From Pyricularia pennisetigena (Eukaryota; Ascomycota; Sordariomycetes; Magnaporthales; Pyriculariaceae): a DNA stretch of 64,000 bases. The stretch is from contig NC_043740.1 of the NCBI RefSeq assembly GCF_004337985.1, positions 248,001 to 312,000 on the forward strand. Direction: 5' to 3'. The position numbers and the translations under genes were made by a program. This document shows, one piece after another, positions 35,490 through 47,450 of this stretch. How positions within the stretch are numbered: position 1 is the stretch's first letter; the number at the start of each line of letters is the position of its first letter. The notes beneath the pieces are model-generated. The model was not told where the DNA came from and searched no databases. It worked only from the letters and a program-made list of their open reading frames with translations.

Positions 35490-35640
35490 AAACCAAATTG
35501 TAACAGCTGTTACATTGTAGCAATAATTATTTGGTATTACCGCAAAAAATTGTAACAGCTGTTATAATATAATAAATAGCAGGATATATTAATACAGGAA
35601 TTGTAATAATTGTCGCAATCCAATAAAAGGAAACACTAAT
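35490..35640. repeat. Palindrome cluster 3 in M3
   Basis: TTGTAACAGCTGTTACA (35498-35514) and ATTGTAACAGCTGTTATAA (from 35549) are the two best-preserved copies. A looser ATTGTAATAATTGTCGCAA lies at about 35600. They precede the start of block C on the minus strand, where a promoter would be expected. Confidence 0.75.
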
Positions 35641-37130
35641 TTATTATATTAATATATTGTACCAAAACATTTGTCGTTTCGTAACCAAATACGACCATTA
35701 TTTCGTTTATATTCGACGAATTATTGTTAAAATGGTATGCCAAAATCTGGCCATTAACGCGTGCTTTTGCTGCGGCGACGCCAACAACGGATTAAAAACG
35801 CTTAAAGGTTTAAACGATTGGGGTTTCGTTCGTATTGCGGAAAATATTATTTCCGCGACCGAATTAGGCGGGCGGGTTGGTATTATTGTCAATTTTAAAA
35901 CAATTAATATAACTTAAATGGGCCATAATACGAACTATTTTGGCAATATTCGTATTTCCTACCCTGCGCCAAATTGTAATAATTATCGCAGATACGGATT
36001 GGTTTTTACCCAATTGAAAATCCTTCCATAACGGGACGGGCAAACGATCCAGAAAATCCGTGTTTTTATATAATGGGAAATAATATTTTAATTATACGAA
36101 ATTTATTAATTTATTATTTGGCGTCGAATTAGGTTTGGGCTGCGTCCGCGATACCGAAATAAAATTAGTTTTGGTTGGCCGAACGGTGGTGGTTTTATGT
36201 GTACGGGGTGCGGGCGGCCTATTTAATGGCGCGGGTACCGGGTTAATAATAATTTCCGGTTATAATGCAGGGGGCCGGTTTTTGGGGTTTTTTAATGGCG
36301 GGGATAATACGCTGGTAAATAATTTAAAAAATGCTAAAGGAATTTGCAATTAGCGGTTATCCAAATCCGGGGCAGGTTCGTTATAATTATCGTCCATATT
36401 AATATTATTATCGCTTTTATTGGCGGACGCGGGGGCAAATTGGTTATCGTTTTCGTTTATATAAATATCGTCGTTATTATAATCGACGGGGGCGGGGGCA
36501 AGTTCGTTATCGCCGGCGTCCATATCGGCATTATTTCCATTTTTATCGACGGGGGCGGGGGTAAATTTATTATCGCCGGAATTTATATTAGTATTATTTT
36601 AATTATTATTATTATTATTAGAAATAGGGGGAAAATTTAGGGGGATTCCGGTTGTATCCGAATAACCCTATAATGTAAAACGGTCCAACCGAGCAAAACT
36701 TAATTCCAAAATAATTGCAGTATCCGCGTCGTAATTTTCCAAATCTTTAAAATACTGGTTTATTTTTTTTGTCCGCGCTTTTTTTTATGGTATAATTATC
36801 AGGTTGGCAAATAATTTAATATTATTGGGTATATGTCCCAATATAAATTTGGTGGTGGTTTGGGCGGAAGTTTTGCCTTTTTGGCGTTTTTTGGGAGTTA
36901 TAATAATAAAGGAACGTAATTATAACAATTGTTACGGTTTTTGGCGAATTAAAGCAATTACTGTAACTATTATTATAATAAAATTAATTAATCTGCCCCG
37001 GACCTAACCGGGTGGGGGGTATTTTTGCGATGCAGGGGTGTTAATTATAATTTACCCTTATTACGATTGGGTTAATACCTGTTTGGGTGGGTAAGGTATA
37101 AATAGTTTTATCCAATTAAAAATGTTTTAA
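35640..37130 (-). pseudogene. Unrecognised coding block D of M3 with acidic repeats
   Basis: The minus strand encodes, at 36360-36600, imperfect repeats of about 20 residues around DNELAPAPVD (DNKFTPAPVD, DNELAPAPVD, DNQFAPASAN, NYNEPAPDLD). A proline-rich stretch (PAPLNRPPAP, about 36210) and protein-like sequence such as LDRLPVPLWKDFQLGKNQSV (about 36020-36080) follow. An Asn run precedes the repeats. It looks like the disordered N-terminal part of a larger protein. Further palindrome copies lie at 35975, 36921 and 36975. No function can be assigned. Confidence 0.45.
36360..36600. repeat. Imperfect tandem repeat of about 60 bp (coding-type)
   Basis: Four units centred on GCGGGGGCAAATTGGTTATC-like cores recur at about 60-63 bases, a multiple of three. 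On the minus strand each unit carries a DNxxAPAP core. Confidence 0.7.
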
Positions 37131-37921
37131 TTAAATTTCCTAACGAATGTGTTTGCAATATTTGCTAAAGCAATTTTGCGATTGTAACAATTATTACGTT
37201 TATTCGTTAAAAATTAAACGCTGGTTTAATTGTTACAATTTTTTATTAATCGTTACAAAAAAAATTTGGCGGTTGGGAGAGAGGTTTTTATTGTAAAAGA
37301 AAAAAAAAAAACTAATAAAAATAAAAAAGGAGGTATTTATAATTGGGTTTACGTGTGGGGCTTTTTGCTAATAAAATAAAATTAAAATGGAAACGCCAAA
37401 ATTTCCGGAGTTTAACCGTAACAGTTGTTACAATTCGCAATATCGAATTTTTTTATTTTTAATCGGGGCGCCGTTACGCCGTACCAGCCTATATATAATC
37501 CAAGTTTTCAATTTACGTAATAATTGTTATTATCCAGCATTTGGTCGTTTTATTTAAACCGTTAATTGGGGATTTTGGTATTTGACAATTATATATTTTG
37601 CGCTGCTTAATTTTCCCCCCCTGGTTAATCCAACTCGGCGTCGCTTTTTTTATCGCTCGACTTTTTTATAATCCAGGGCACGTTATTTAATTTAATTAGG
37701 ATTTAATTTCACTCGCCCTTTAGTTTTTGGGTTATAAATTTATAAACGTTCCTATGCTAAATATTTTTGCAACCGTTAACGTTAACCAGCATTTTAACCT
37801 GTGGTTATAATACCGTTTAATTCGTTCGTCGGCGTTTATTAGTTTATTTTCCCGAATAATTGTTAATTATATCCATCGTTTCCTAAAATACCACCGTGTT
37901 TTAATTCCGCCGCCTTTTTTT
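37131..37921. other. M3 spacer with palindromes, no gene recognised
   Basis: TTGTAACAATTATTACG (37183-37199) and GTAACAGTTGTTACAA (37418-37433) occur here, with looser copies near 37230 and 37515. An A-rich run lies at 37300-37315. No sustained frame was found. It separates block D from the helicase, which end and begin here on the minus strand. Confidence 0.5.
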
Positions 37922-39815
37922 TTATTATTTGTGCAAATAGGAGGCGTAATTTCGTATCCCATTTTCGTATATTATTGGGAATTGAGCAACGAAATAATCG
38001 TTATATTGTTTAAACCATTTAATTATTTGTAAATTTGGAACATTTTCCAGCAAATCGTTTTTCGTCCATTCCCGGTTATAGGAATGGACGAATTTTTTAA
38101 CGATATTAAAAGTTATTGGTTTAAATAGCACCAACTGGGATGGTAGGTCGTATAACCGCCGCGGGTTTGGGTAAAAGATAATTATTGCAAAATGGGTACC
38201 CGATTTGTCCAATTGTTTAAATATATAATTTTTTTTGGAATTTTTTTTGGGTATTTTAATTGGCTGCTTTTTAGGGGGTAATGCGGGTAAAATTCCAATT
38301 TGGTGGACGCAGGCGTTATAACAATTTTTAGGTTGGTTTATTGTAAAAAATAGATTCGTTTCCTGTATAAAATCCAATATAATTCGTCGAAAATATTTAG
38401 CGTTGGCGAAGGTTTGCATATTTGGCGCCTCTTTTTTTAATTTTTTCCTATTTATTATTTCCTATTACGTCCAATGGGGCGGAATACGTGGTTTAAATAT
38501 ACCCAAAAGGCCGGTTTATGGTAATTCCGACGCTTTTGCCCGGTTATTATCGTTTAAATTAAATTTAACGATACGTGGAAAATTAATGGGGAATAACCGC
38601 GTTTATAAATACGTTAAAAAATCTGAATAAATAATTTGTAAATTTTCAGCGTTTCCTCGTAATATTACGGGTTATTTGGTTAATTTGGTTAGTAATTTTG
38701 GTTTGGTTGGTTTATATTTAACGATGGACCCCTGCGTATCGAAATACCAATAGGGCGCAAAAAAATATGCGGTTTTTTTACGGTTAGGCCCGCGTACGGT
38801 TCGTCCGAACTTTTACCACAGGTTTGCGGGGTCGTTTAATATTAACGCGCCGTATTGCATTACACGTTCCATATTAGGTATATCCATACCCATACCCAAA
38901 AATAAAATGGAAAATATAATGCGAGTTTTAAAATCCGGTTTGAAAAATTTTGCGTAAATTTTAATTTTATCGATTTTAGGTGTAAATACATCGTACCGGA
39001 TAATTATATTGGTTGCGTTTCGTTTAGTAAATTTCCTAAATATAAGGTTTTTTATTAGGAATTGGCGTATTTGGATAATGCGGTTCCTGGCGTCCATATA
39101 TATAATGGTTTTAAAAATACGGGTGGCGGATAATAATATAGTATTCCCTATTAGGAATAGGAGGCGCCGGTAATTATTAATAAAAATTTTGCGTTCCAAA
39201 CACTGTATTATAATCGTAATTTCAGGTCGGTCGAAAAACGTTTTAACGAAACGTATTATCCTTTTATAATACAATTGGTCGAAAACGTAGGTTTTAATTT
39301 TTACTGTAAAGGTTACGGTATACCCGAATATAGGTACGTTTGCTGGTATAATTGCCCGGACCAAACGCAGTATAAAAAACGATTCCTTAAAATCCTTCCA
39401 CTGTAAAACTATGTAAAATTTATTAATAATAAATAAAACGATACGTTGGTGGAATATAAAATTTCGAAAAAGTTTAAAAAATCGGTAATTGGTGGTTTAT
39501 TCCGGGCTTAAAAAAATGTGCGTATATTTACAAACGGTTTGCGGGTTCCAAAAAAGGTTATATTAAATAAAATTAGTTTTGGTAATAAAAACCGCATATT
39601 TATACTTACGTTTAAAATGGATTGGTCGATTAATTTGGGGTTCGCGGCGGGATAACGTTATATATTGCGTAATTATTTTTGCCCTAATTTGTTTAATGGG
39701 ATTATTTGGATAATAATAGTATTATTGCGAATTACCGAAGTAATTTGCAATATTATATTTTTCCCGTACCCGGTTTTTACCAGCAAAATAACATTTTCTA
39801 TATTATATAAAACCC
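37922..39815 (-). pseudogene. RecQ-like DNA helicase (degraded), M3
   Basis: Helicase motifs appear in order on the minus strand. VILLVKTGYGK near 39780-39810 is a Walker A (motif I). A position equivalent to DExH near 39430 reads NKFY before VLQW. FGYTVTFT (about 39330) is a motif III-like stretch. LGMGMDIPNMERVMQYGA (38855-38910) is motif V. The motif VI region follows as DPANLWQKFGRTVRG. A C-terminal region of about 165 codons (37925-38419) stays open and ends YASYLHK. The 183-codon frame at 38813-39364 is uninterrupted. The DEAH position and several stops fit C-to-T/G-to-A decay, so the copy is inactive. Family members are 3'-5' DNA unwinding ATPases. Confidence 0.75.
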
Positions 39816-40129
39816 GGTATATATATTATATTTAATTATAATATGGGATTCGTGCAGGAATATTGGGGGGTTTGTGGAGGTTTAAAAATTATATAACAGT
39901 TAAGGAAACGAGTTTATATTATAGGTTTAAATTACCAAAAATTTTGGTTTTGGCGTATAATTCCGGGAGGATGTGTACGTTGGAAAAGGTATTTGCCGCC
40001 GCGTGTGCGGGATTGGGACCGCGAAAAATTGCGTCGATTTGGTGGGAAAGCGAAATATATATGGGCGTGTTTCCGGACATTATATATATATAATTTAATA
40101 CGAATATATAAAGATTTGCGGATATAATG

Positions 40130-40515
40130 GTTTTTTTTAATGGGTGGATGTATAGCGTATTATATAATATACACCTTATACGGATTGTAAAATTAGTGGT
40201 TTTGCGTTATTTATATTAAAATTTATATGTAAAAATTCCTCTCGCTTTTGCGATTCTTTTTATATAAATTTTAACGGATTATAATCGTTATTGGTAAAAT
40301 GCGAAATGGGTATCGATGGTGTTTATAGGTGGACGTATAATATATTAAATAAAATTTACTTTATACGGATTGTAAAATAAATATTTTTGCGATATTTGGA
40401 TTAAAATTTATATATGAAAATTCCTTTCGCTTTTGCGATTTTTTACATATAAATTTTAACGGATTATAATCGTTATTGTTAAAATGCGAAATGGGTATCG
40501 ATGGTATTTTTGAGT
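40130..40515. repeat. Tandem duplication of about 180 bp near the M3 A end
   Basis: Two units (about 40130-40325 and 40326-40510) share TTATACGGATTGTAAAAT, TTCGCTTTTGCGATT, TTTTAACGGATTATAATCG and AAATGCGAAATGGGTATCGA. Within each unit TTTATAT(G)TAAAA and its complement flank the GCTTTTGCGA core, giving a hairpin arm. No gene. Confidence 0.8.
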
Positions 40516-41083
40516 TAATAATAGGGATACCGCCATAAACGGATAAAGGGCGGGTTATATCCAATTTTTAATTGGCGTACCGGGTGCAAAAAATTTTTAA
40601 TTGATAAAAAAGGCCTACTAATTCCTATTTTCAACGATGTTTTTTTTTTCGATATTTTGCGTGGTTATGGAATAATAAGGGAGTGTCGGTCGCAAAAAGG
40701 CCAAAAATACCGCTATAAACGGCGAAAATCGACAAATTGTCCTCAAACCTGAACCAAAGCGTTTTTTGGATGGACCCACAAATACATTGCAAAGCCGCAA
40801 TTAAGCCACGAAATGGAGCGAAGCGAACGGAGTGGATCAATTGTGGAGTTTTGGGCTTCAGGGATGAGCCCTGAGACTACGATAGAGCGATGAATCACGT
40901 GCAAGGCCGCACGGGCCAATCGCACGTGACTCACCCGCCCGATTGCGAAATATAAGACGAAAGGACGTTTCAAAACTAACCTCTGGACAGTTTTATAGAA
41001 CAGATAATGAATATATATCTTTATATTTATATAACAACGCTTTGTAAGTCGATTAACATTACGGAAACCCTATTAACACTAAT

Positions 41084-41519
41084 TAATATTCTTTGAATAA
41101 TATAGAAAAACAAAATAAATGGATTAAACGTTAATACTTTTATTTTACAAATATTTGAAACCAAGAAAATATCCTACGATTAATGAGAAAAATCCGTCCT
41201 AACTAGTCAGGATTTTCACAATAAACGGGTAACGCCGTTCCAAAACGTTACGTGAAAAAAGGAAATAGTAACCGTCATTTGACGACTATTTAAAGGTTTT
41301 AAGAATTTACCATTTAAGCAAACTACCTTATAAATTAATAAATAATGACGAAAACGTGTATTATTGGACTGAATACGACAAAATAAACGCAGAAACCGGT
41401 TCCCAGGCAAACGCAAGTGCCATAATAGGGTACGAACCCACCTAAACAATATATTGTCGAAATTCCAATTACCTTTATTAATAAAAAAACGAATCAACGC
41501 GGAATTCCTGTACAAGCCC
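41084..41519. other. Copia 5' untranslated and early gag region
   Basis: No primer-binding site starting TGG is recognisable after the LTR; RIP may have removed it. Plus-strand protein-like sequence only becomes convincing from about 41520. The minus-strand frame here (41216-41515) is treated as antisense noise. Confidence 0.4.
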
Positions 41520-43050
41520 TCCCACGAACTCCCGGAAAACCCGGAAAGAAGACTAATGGTTCGACGAAATATATAGATTTTTAAAATATTTAACCGATTT
41601 AGGGAGGACGAACGCGGAAAAACATTATTAATTTCGTACTAGAAAGATTTCGAAAAATGGATTGGATATTATTGTATAACCTGTAATCCTTTAATTTAAA
41701 AAGTTTTAAAAATATGTTTGGAATTTGATAAAATAATTTTAGCAGGTTAAAAAATGGAGAAAACGGTTTATAATTTGCCGAAACGGTAAATGGGAATTAT
41801 AACATATGTATACAAATGATTCCATTACACGGTAACCAGAGCTTTAAAACGACGGAACCAAAAACCGAAAATACGGAAAACGTTTTCCCCAAAAAAACAA
41901 GAGGAGGAAAATAACCGGTTTGCAAAAAAAGGGGTAATTAAAACTACCTTTTCCGCAAATTCAGAAATTAGGGGTTTTGTTAAATTCTCAAAAAAACAGA
42001 ATTTTAACGAAAACAAACTTATCACAATTTATAAAGCGGAATGTTAGGGTACTAATGCGTTATAATATATGATAAAAGATATAATAAAATAATAATAAAA
42101 AAAGCTAAACGTTTACGAATATATTCCACCATTGCAAATACTAAACGAATCAATCGAATTATACCAAACAAAAGCATTTAACAGCGCGTGGAATAAAAGA
42201 AAACCCTATTTAGGAAAATTAGACGATATTTTGGACGATAAAATCAAAAGCTTCATAAATATGTACAATATATTATAAGTCCCGTTAGCCCAAATCCATC
42301 TATTATTCCCATTAATTTTGACAAAAAGCGCAAAAACGCATTGTCTCAAGTATATAAATAGGCCAATAACGTTTAAAAGAATTCATATAGAGTTTGAAAA
42401 ACGGTTTAAAACAACGTTTTTACGTCAAATATATTACAAAAATTAAAGCTTTATCAGCTTGGAAAACGTCAAAACGGAACCCGATTACGAAGGAAAACTA
42501 AATTGAAAAATCATGCAAATTATGCTAAAAGGTTGCACATTTGCCAAAAAGGATTAGGGTTTAAATATGCGGATAAAAAATACCTTATTACAGCGACCTT
42601 AAAAGTAATTAAAAACGTAAAAGAATTTCGAACCGCTATTACTATCCCTGGGACAGTTTTCCCGCTATTATCGAACCAAATATTGGTTGTTCTTAAATTG
42701 AAAAAACGGTATGCGGTACATAATGCGTTTTTTGTTAACCGGAAATATAAAAAATATAAGGGCCGCAAAAAACGAGGTAATAACCATTACCCGCGCCGAG
42801 GATACGATATACGACCGGGCCAAGTTTTTTCAAATTAAGGATATTATTTATGCGGTAAACCGGAATATTAACCTTCGAATCATATAAAGGAAAAGAAATA
42901 ACGGTGGCGAAAATAGAAAAGGCGAAATAGGAAATACCGAAAAAAAACCAATACGGAAATAAACAATTTCTTACCAACGGTAAAAACGACGGAAATGAGG
43001 AATATGAAAAAAAGACTCGAACGACGGATTTAGTATCTAAAAAGCAAATA
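41520..43050 (+). pseudogene. Copia gag (degraded)
   Basis: The plus strand reads, with stops, FSANSEIRGFVKFSKKQNF (about 41955-42010), LDDILDDKIKSFINMYNIL (about 42220-42275) and RPITFKRIHIEFEKRFKTTF (42362-42421). The last two resemble the central part of fungal Copia gag, where a DxKLxxFxxxC segment precedes a YFxTEERR-type segment. A CCHC knuckle is not evident. The position between the LTR and the protease fits gag. Confidence 0.6.
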
Positions 43051-43209
43051 CAGACGATTTGGACGGATATACGTTAATTTATTTTGTAGATTATAAAACA
43101 GCGGTTTTTTCAAGAAACGAAATATTCCGGCACAAATTAAATTAAAGCTAAATGGCGTTTGGAGGAAATGAAAAACTATAAGAGGGGTTCCCGCACCAAA
43201 TTTTGAATT

Positions 43210-44640
43210 AACAAAATTCAAATAACGTTTAGTATGGGATTATACCGGATATAGGCGCTGCAGCAATATTAACGGCCGGTATTAGTTAAATGAAAATACT
43301 GCAACGCAGAAAACCGGAAATCTAAATCGATAAATCGAATCCGAATAAAACCAAAATGCGTTTTGGAGCAAGCGAAAGCATTGCCGTTATGGGAAAAATT
43401 ACCTTAAATATATAAATTAATATTATAGCGCTCCACGTAATACCAACTCGGACACCATTTTTTCTATATATAAAGGATATAAATAAATTCGGGGTATACC
43501 TGAATTATACCAGCAACGAATTTATAAAAGTCGATGGTACGAAAGTGCCAGTTTTACGCAAACGGGGGCACCCATGGTTTTTCCTACCGGGATTAAAACC
43601 AGACGGACCGGAAACGTATTTTATAAAAAACAAAAAACACGTTAATAACGTTTTTAACAAAGAAAAATTGAAAACGATTTATCGAAAATTCGGCCACCCT
43701 TTAGTAAAACGACTATGGAAAACGTTATGAAGGGCAGGCCACGAAATTAACCGAAATGTATTAAAGTTAATAAACCGTTTTTAATAATACTGTTAAATTA
43801 ATGGAAACGCACCACAACGACTTAAACTCATTTTAAAGGTTAATATAAATTACAACTACGAAATCGTGGTGGACCTGATCTATTTGGAATCCAAACCAGC
43901 CCTGCACGTGGTTGACGCGAATACGATATTCCAGGTTACACGTTTTCAAAATAATGTAACGGCGAAAGAAATATAGGAAACACTAAAAAAATGCTGGACC
44001 GATACGTATTTAGGACCACCCGATATTATTATATACGATTTAGGCACAAACTTTGCCGCGGCCGGATTTAAAACAGAAATAAGATTTTTCGGTATAATAT
44101 GTAACCAAATAACAATCGAGGCATATTGGTTATTAGGAAAAGTCGAACGTTACCATAAACCGTTACGAAAAACGTATAAAATATTAAAAATCAAATATAA
44201 GGAAATAATACCGCAAATCGCATTGCAAACAGCGGTAAAAACCTTAAACGATACTATAGGCCCGAACAGCCTAATACTTACCCTGCTGGTATTTGGGGCA
44301 ATACCACGTATTACCGACGACTTAACGTTTTTAAAAAACCAAATATAACGCGCCGAAACTGTTAATAAAATCATAAAGGAGTTTAAAAAAATAATGGCGC
44401 AAAGAAAAGTTTATAAAAATTGAAAACAAGGAATGGCCCGAACATCGAATTAAAAATACTAATATTATTGGAATTGGGATTAAAGGTTTTAATATACAGA
44501 AAAGAACAGAAATGGACTGGACTTTTTAAGGTATTTAACGTATTAAACTCGACAATAATTGTTAATATAGTGAATAGCCTTTCCACGTTTCGAAACACGT
44601 ATGTAAAACCATACCACCGTTTTGAAAAAAAAACAAATAA
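43210..44640 (+). pseudogene. Copia protease and integrase (degraded)
   Basis: Near 43233 DIGAAAILTAG is the aspartic-protease DTGA site with one changed residue. The GAG-pre-integrase/zinc-binding part contains RKFGHPLVKRLW (about 43683-43718). The integrase core follows in one frame from 43840 to 44350: D in VVDLIYLE, D in IIYDLGTNFAA and E in LGKVERYHKPLRKTY give the DD35E layout. ALQTAVKTLNDTIGP and LLVFGAIPRI complete a typical fungal Copia integrase. Only a few stops interrupt it, all at Gln/Arg-like positions. Relic; would process polyprotein and insert cDNA. Confidence 0.88.
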
Positions 44641-44859
44641 AAAACGACAATAACGAAACTATATCGAAAAAACCAGAGTTCCGATACCCAGAGCCCGAGC
44701 AGTTAAAACGCAGGGGAAAACCTAAAAAATCGGGGAATCGGAGACCGAATACTCGAAATGAACCCACGAAAACGACGAACGCAAAACCCGCAATTACAGT
44801 ACAAACACCACCCCTGGATATAACATTAAAGGACGATAAAATATAAAAACATTATTCGA

Positions 44860-46600
44860 ATTTAGAAAACCATATAAGAACGAAATTTGAACGATTATAA
44901 AGGAAAATATTTAAAACGGTAAATACCCAATTTTTAATAAAAAAGAAACAACGAACGCACGAATTTACCATTAAATATAGACGAAAAAACCGAATCAAAG
45001 CTCCCGGGAAGTCGTTCGAAAAGTCCATATAACAGGAGGTTAACACCTTGCTAATTTAGGAATTTTGCAGCCGGTTGATAAAAAGCAGTTTAATAATTAA
45101 AGGATTTTCGGATTGCGATTCGTGAACGAAATTACGGGATTATTAGACCAATTTTATAAAGAATTACGTTTTATTGTACAGGGATACAGCGGTTTCGAAG
45201 AATAAAAACTATTTACGTCATTGCCTATAATAATGCGGTGTAGCCAAAAATTTATATTAGTTTTTATACCGGTTGCAAAGAAGTTTAGATGCGATTTAAT
45301 GCCAAAAATATTAGCCAAACATATATTTAAAGCTTTACGAAGCTATAAAAGGACGTTGCCGTGCAAATCCCAGAAAAAGTCGAACATTAATATCCCGCCA
45401 GCACGGTGTTTAAATTAATAAAGCCTTTTTACAGATTCACAAAGGCAAATTTATACTAGTTCTTTATATACCAGCGTGACTATAAAAAGCGTTTAAACTG
45501 GAGTCGATCAAATTTCGACCTGTATCTACTCCTTTCTAAATAACACGATAGTTTTGGTATTATGGGAATATAAATAAATAGTACGCTAAGTTTGGTTAAT
45601 AAAGAATTTATTCCGAAAAAGCAAAAAAAGTTCGAAAAAACCGGTTTTTAAGCTAAACCATAAACGATTATATAACCAGAAAACGAGAAAAGTTTTGAAG
45701 GCTATTTAATTAAAATAATAAACAAAAATTTAATTATGCGCCAAAAAGGACAATTCGACAAATTACAACTTGTAACGACAAACTAACCAGGGGTAAAGTA
45801 TTAATACATCGTTTAAGGAGCTGAAGGGGCGTACGTTGCATTATTTTATCAACCAGAAATTGCATTCGACTATACCGCGGCGGCGCAAACAGTAAAACCC
45901 GATAATGGAAATTATAATTTAGTAAATAAACGAATCAAATGGCAACGCCAAAACGCACAAGAAAAATTTAATTGTGTCCAAATCCATTTGAAAACGGCGA
46001 AATTATACGTATTTATCGACGGGTCCTTTCCGAATAACACGGATTTTAGTTCCCAAATCGGATATATAATATTGTACGGGAACGAATGCTCCGTGGATTA
46101 GGAAACCGGTTTTCAAATAACCGGTAATATGATATATTGGTTATCGACAAAATATTACAAAATTACAAAAAGCGTGTCAATAAACGAAATTTATGGTATA
46201 GTTATTGGATTTGATATTGGGTTTATATGAAAAACCATTATCGGAATTATCCAATAAAAGCTGGATTTATTTCCATCACCTGTGGTGATATGCACGGATA
46301 ACCTAACCTTACACCAGTAGTTAATGCAATTGGGGATAACACCGGAAAAACGACTTATAATTGATTTTTTAAATTTAAAATAGTTATATGAAAATCGGGA
46401 AATTGAAAAAATTAGGTGAATTGTAGGGGAAATTAATCCGGTAAATTTTATAACGAAAAAAGCACCCAATAGGGTTTTAACCGAGTTTATTAATACCAAT
46501 TCGACGGTAATACGTATTAAAGGAATGGTTAAGAAATTACAAAATTTACCGGCAAAAGCAAAAAACTTATTGGACGAATTAAATTAATTAAAAACGGCGG
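44860..46600 (+). pseudogene. Copia reverse transcriptase and RNase H (degraded)
   Basis: The reverse transcriptase is heavily altered but shows DVAVQIPEKVEH and VFKLIKPFYRFTKAN (about 45354-45450), equivalent to the QAYVQS and KPLYGIPEAG motifs of Copia. RNase H is clearer: VFIDGSFPNN (about 46010), YWLSTKYYKITKSVSINEIY (46135-46195), ICTDNLTLH (about 46295) and EINPVNFITKKAP (46427-46466). The tail ends near 46590. The fragment at 3045-4175 matches this region. The YVDD catalytic box could not be located with confidence. Confidence 0.82.
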
Positions 46601-47450
46601 AACGATAAAACACGTCGATTGGCGATTGAAAAAACGCGCCGCGAGGTGAAAAATATCGTTAAAAACACCATAAAAACACCGCAACGCTTTTGCCAAAGGC
46701 AAAAAATATAAAAACAGCGTTACAAAAGCCTAACCCTATACATTAAATTAAACGTCCTCGTTATCATTTTCCTCCTCATTTTTATTTTTAAACAAAATAT
46801 CATATTTGATTTGCATATTTCTTTTAGCTTAGAAAATTTTAAATTGGCGAAGGGTAACTGTATAGCCGGCGGAACAACGTTCTTCCGACGATATATATTT
46901 GAAAGTATTATTTGCGGTAAAACTGCCTTTATAAATGGCGATTATCAGTATACCTTGATGGTTTTACGCCATCGGTCGAGATTTTAGCAACGTTTATTAA
47001 TGGATTAAAATATATGATTAGCGTTTAAACAAATATACGGCAATAATCGCGATAAAGATTTCGGTAGGAAGCGCGTCGGTTTTACGCTTTTTAGGAATGG
47101 TAATCGCAAATATAAAACCAAATTTTTTGGGATCGTTTTTAAATAGCGCCCCGGTTTTTTGCAAATTAAAAATACGCAGGAACAGCATTACCGGTTTAAG
47201 AGCGATAATGTAATTAAACGAAAATCGTATTAATTAATAAAATAACCACGCGATAAAAGAAAAGCTCCAAGTTGCCAAATTTATATTGATTTGCAGGAAT
47301 AACCCTATTTACATTTGATGTAACGGCCAAACGGCGGAATAATGTCGTAGTAGATACCAGAAAGTCTTGGTTAAATTTGTTTGCCAGCGAAAAAAAAATC
47401 AAGGCAGGCTAAATAAAAAACAGGGCGTAAAACTGAAAAATAACGAATAG
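46601..47450. other. Copia 3' region, no gene recognised
   Basis: Stops are dense on both strands. Short plus-strand runs (for example RRNNVVVDTRKSWLNLF near 47330) hint at coding origin but match nothing I know. The region continues at 61185 beyond the M6/M7 insertion. Confidence 0.4.

Larger units (their letters stand above)
27037..40879 (+). mobile_element. M3, 13.8-kb coding-capable M element
   Basis: Both ends are canonical for the family: B end TAGTCTCAGTGCTTAAACT at the left and A end GGGATGAGCCCTGAGACTA at the right. The 9-bp TSD CGATAGAGC is perfect (27028-27036 and 40880-40888), and removing the element restores a Copia LTR. The interior holds a DUF6589-like gene (plus), several unrecognised minus-strand blocks, a RecQ-like helicase (minus), palindromes between 31.9 and 37.6 kb, and a tandem duplication near the A end. 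Short M copies share about 200-400 bases at each end with it. Confidence 0.88.
26996..41078 (+). repeat. Copia 5' LTR (about 231 bp) split by M3
   Basis: The first 41 bases (TCTTGGAATAGAGG to the first GATAGAGC) precede M3 and the remaining 190 bases (GATGAATCACGTGC to CCTATTAACA) follow it. Together they align with the intact LTR at 19454-19679. The M3 duplication CGATAGAGC is present on both sides. Confidence 0.82.

Noticed and set aside
37922..39815. Telomere-linked helicase marking a chromosome end
   Set aside because: RecQ-like genes are known near fungal telomeres, but no telomeric repeat array is present and the gene lies inside TIR-bounded M3.
26996..41078. Solo Copia LTR with TSD TTAAC/CTAAT
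   Set aside because: The flanks match only by allowing two transitions, and the sequence after 41078 is Copia internal region rather than the M interior that a solo LTR should rejoin. A 5' LTR of a full Copia fits better, though the outer TSD is not found.
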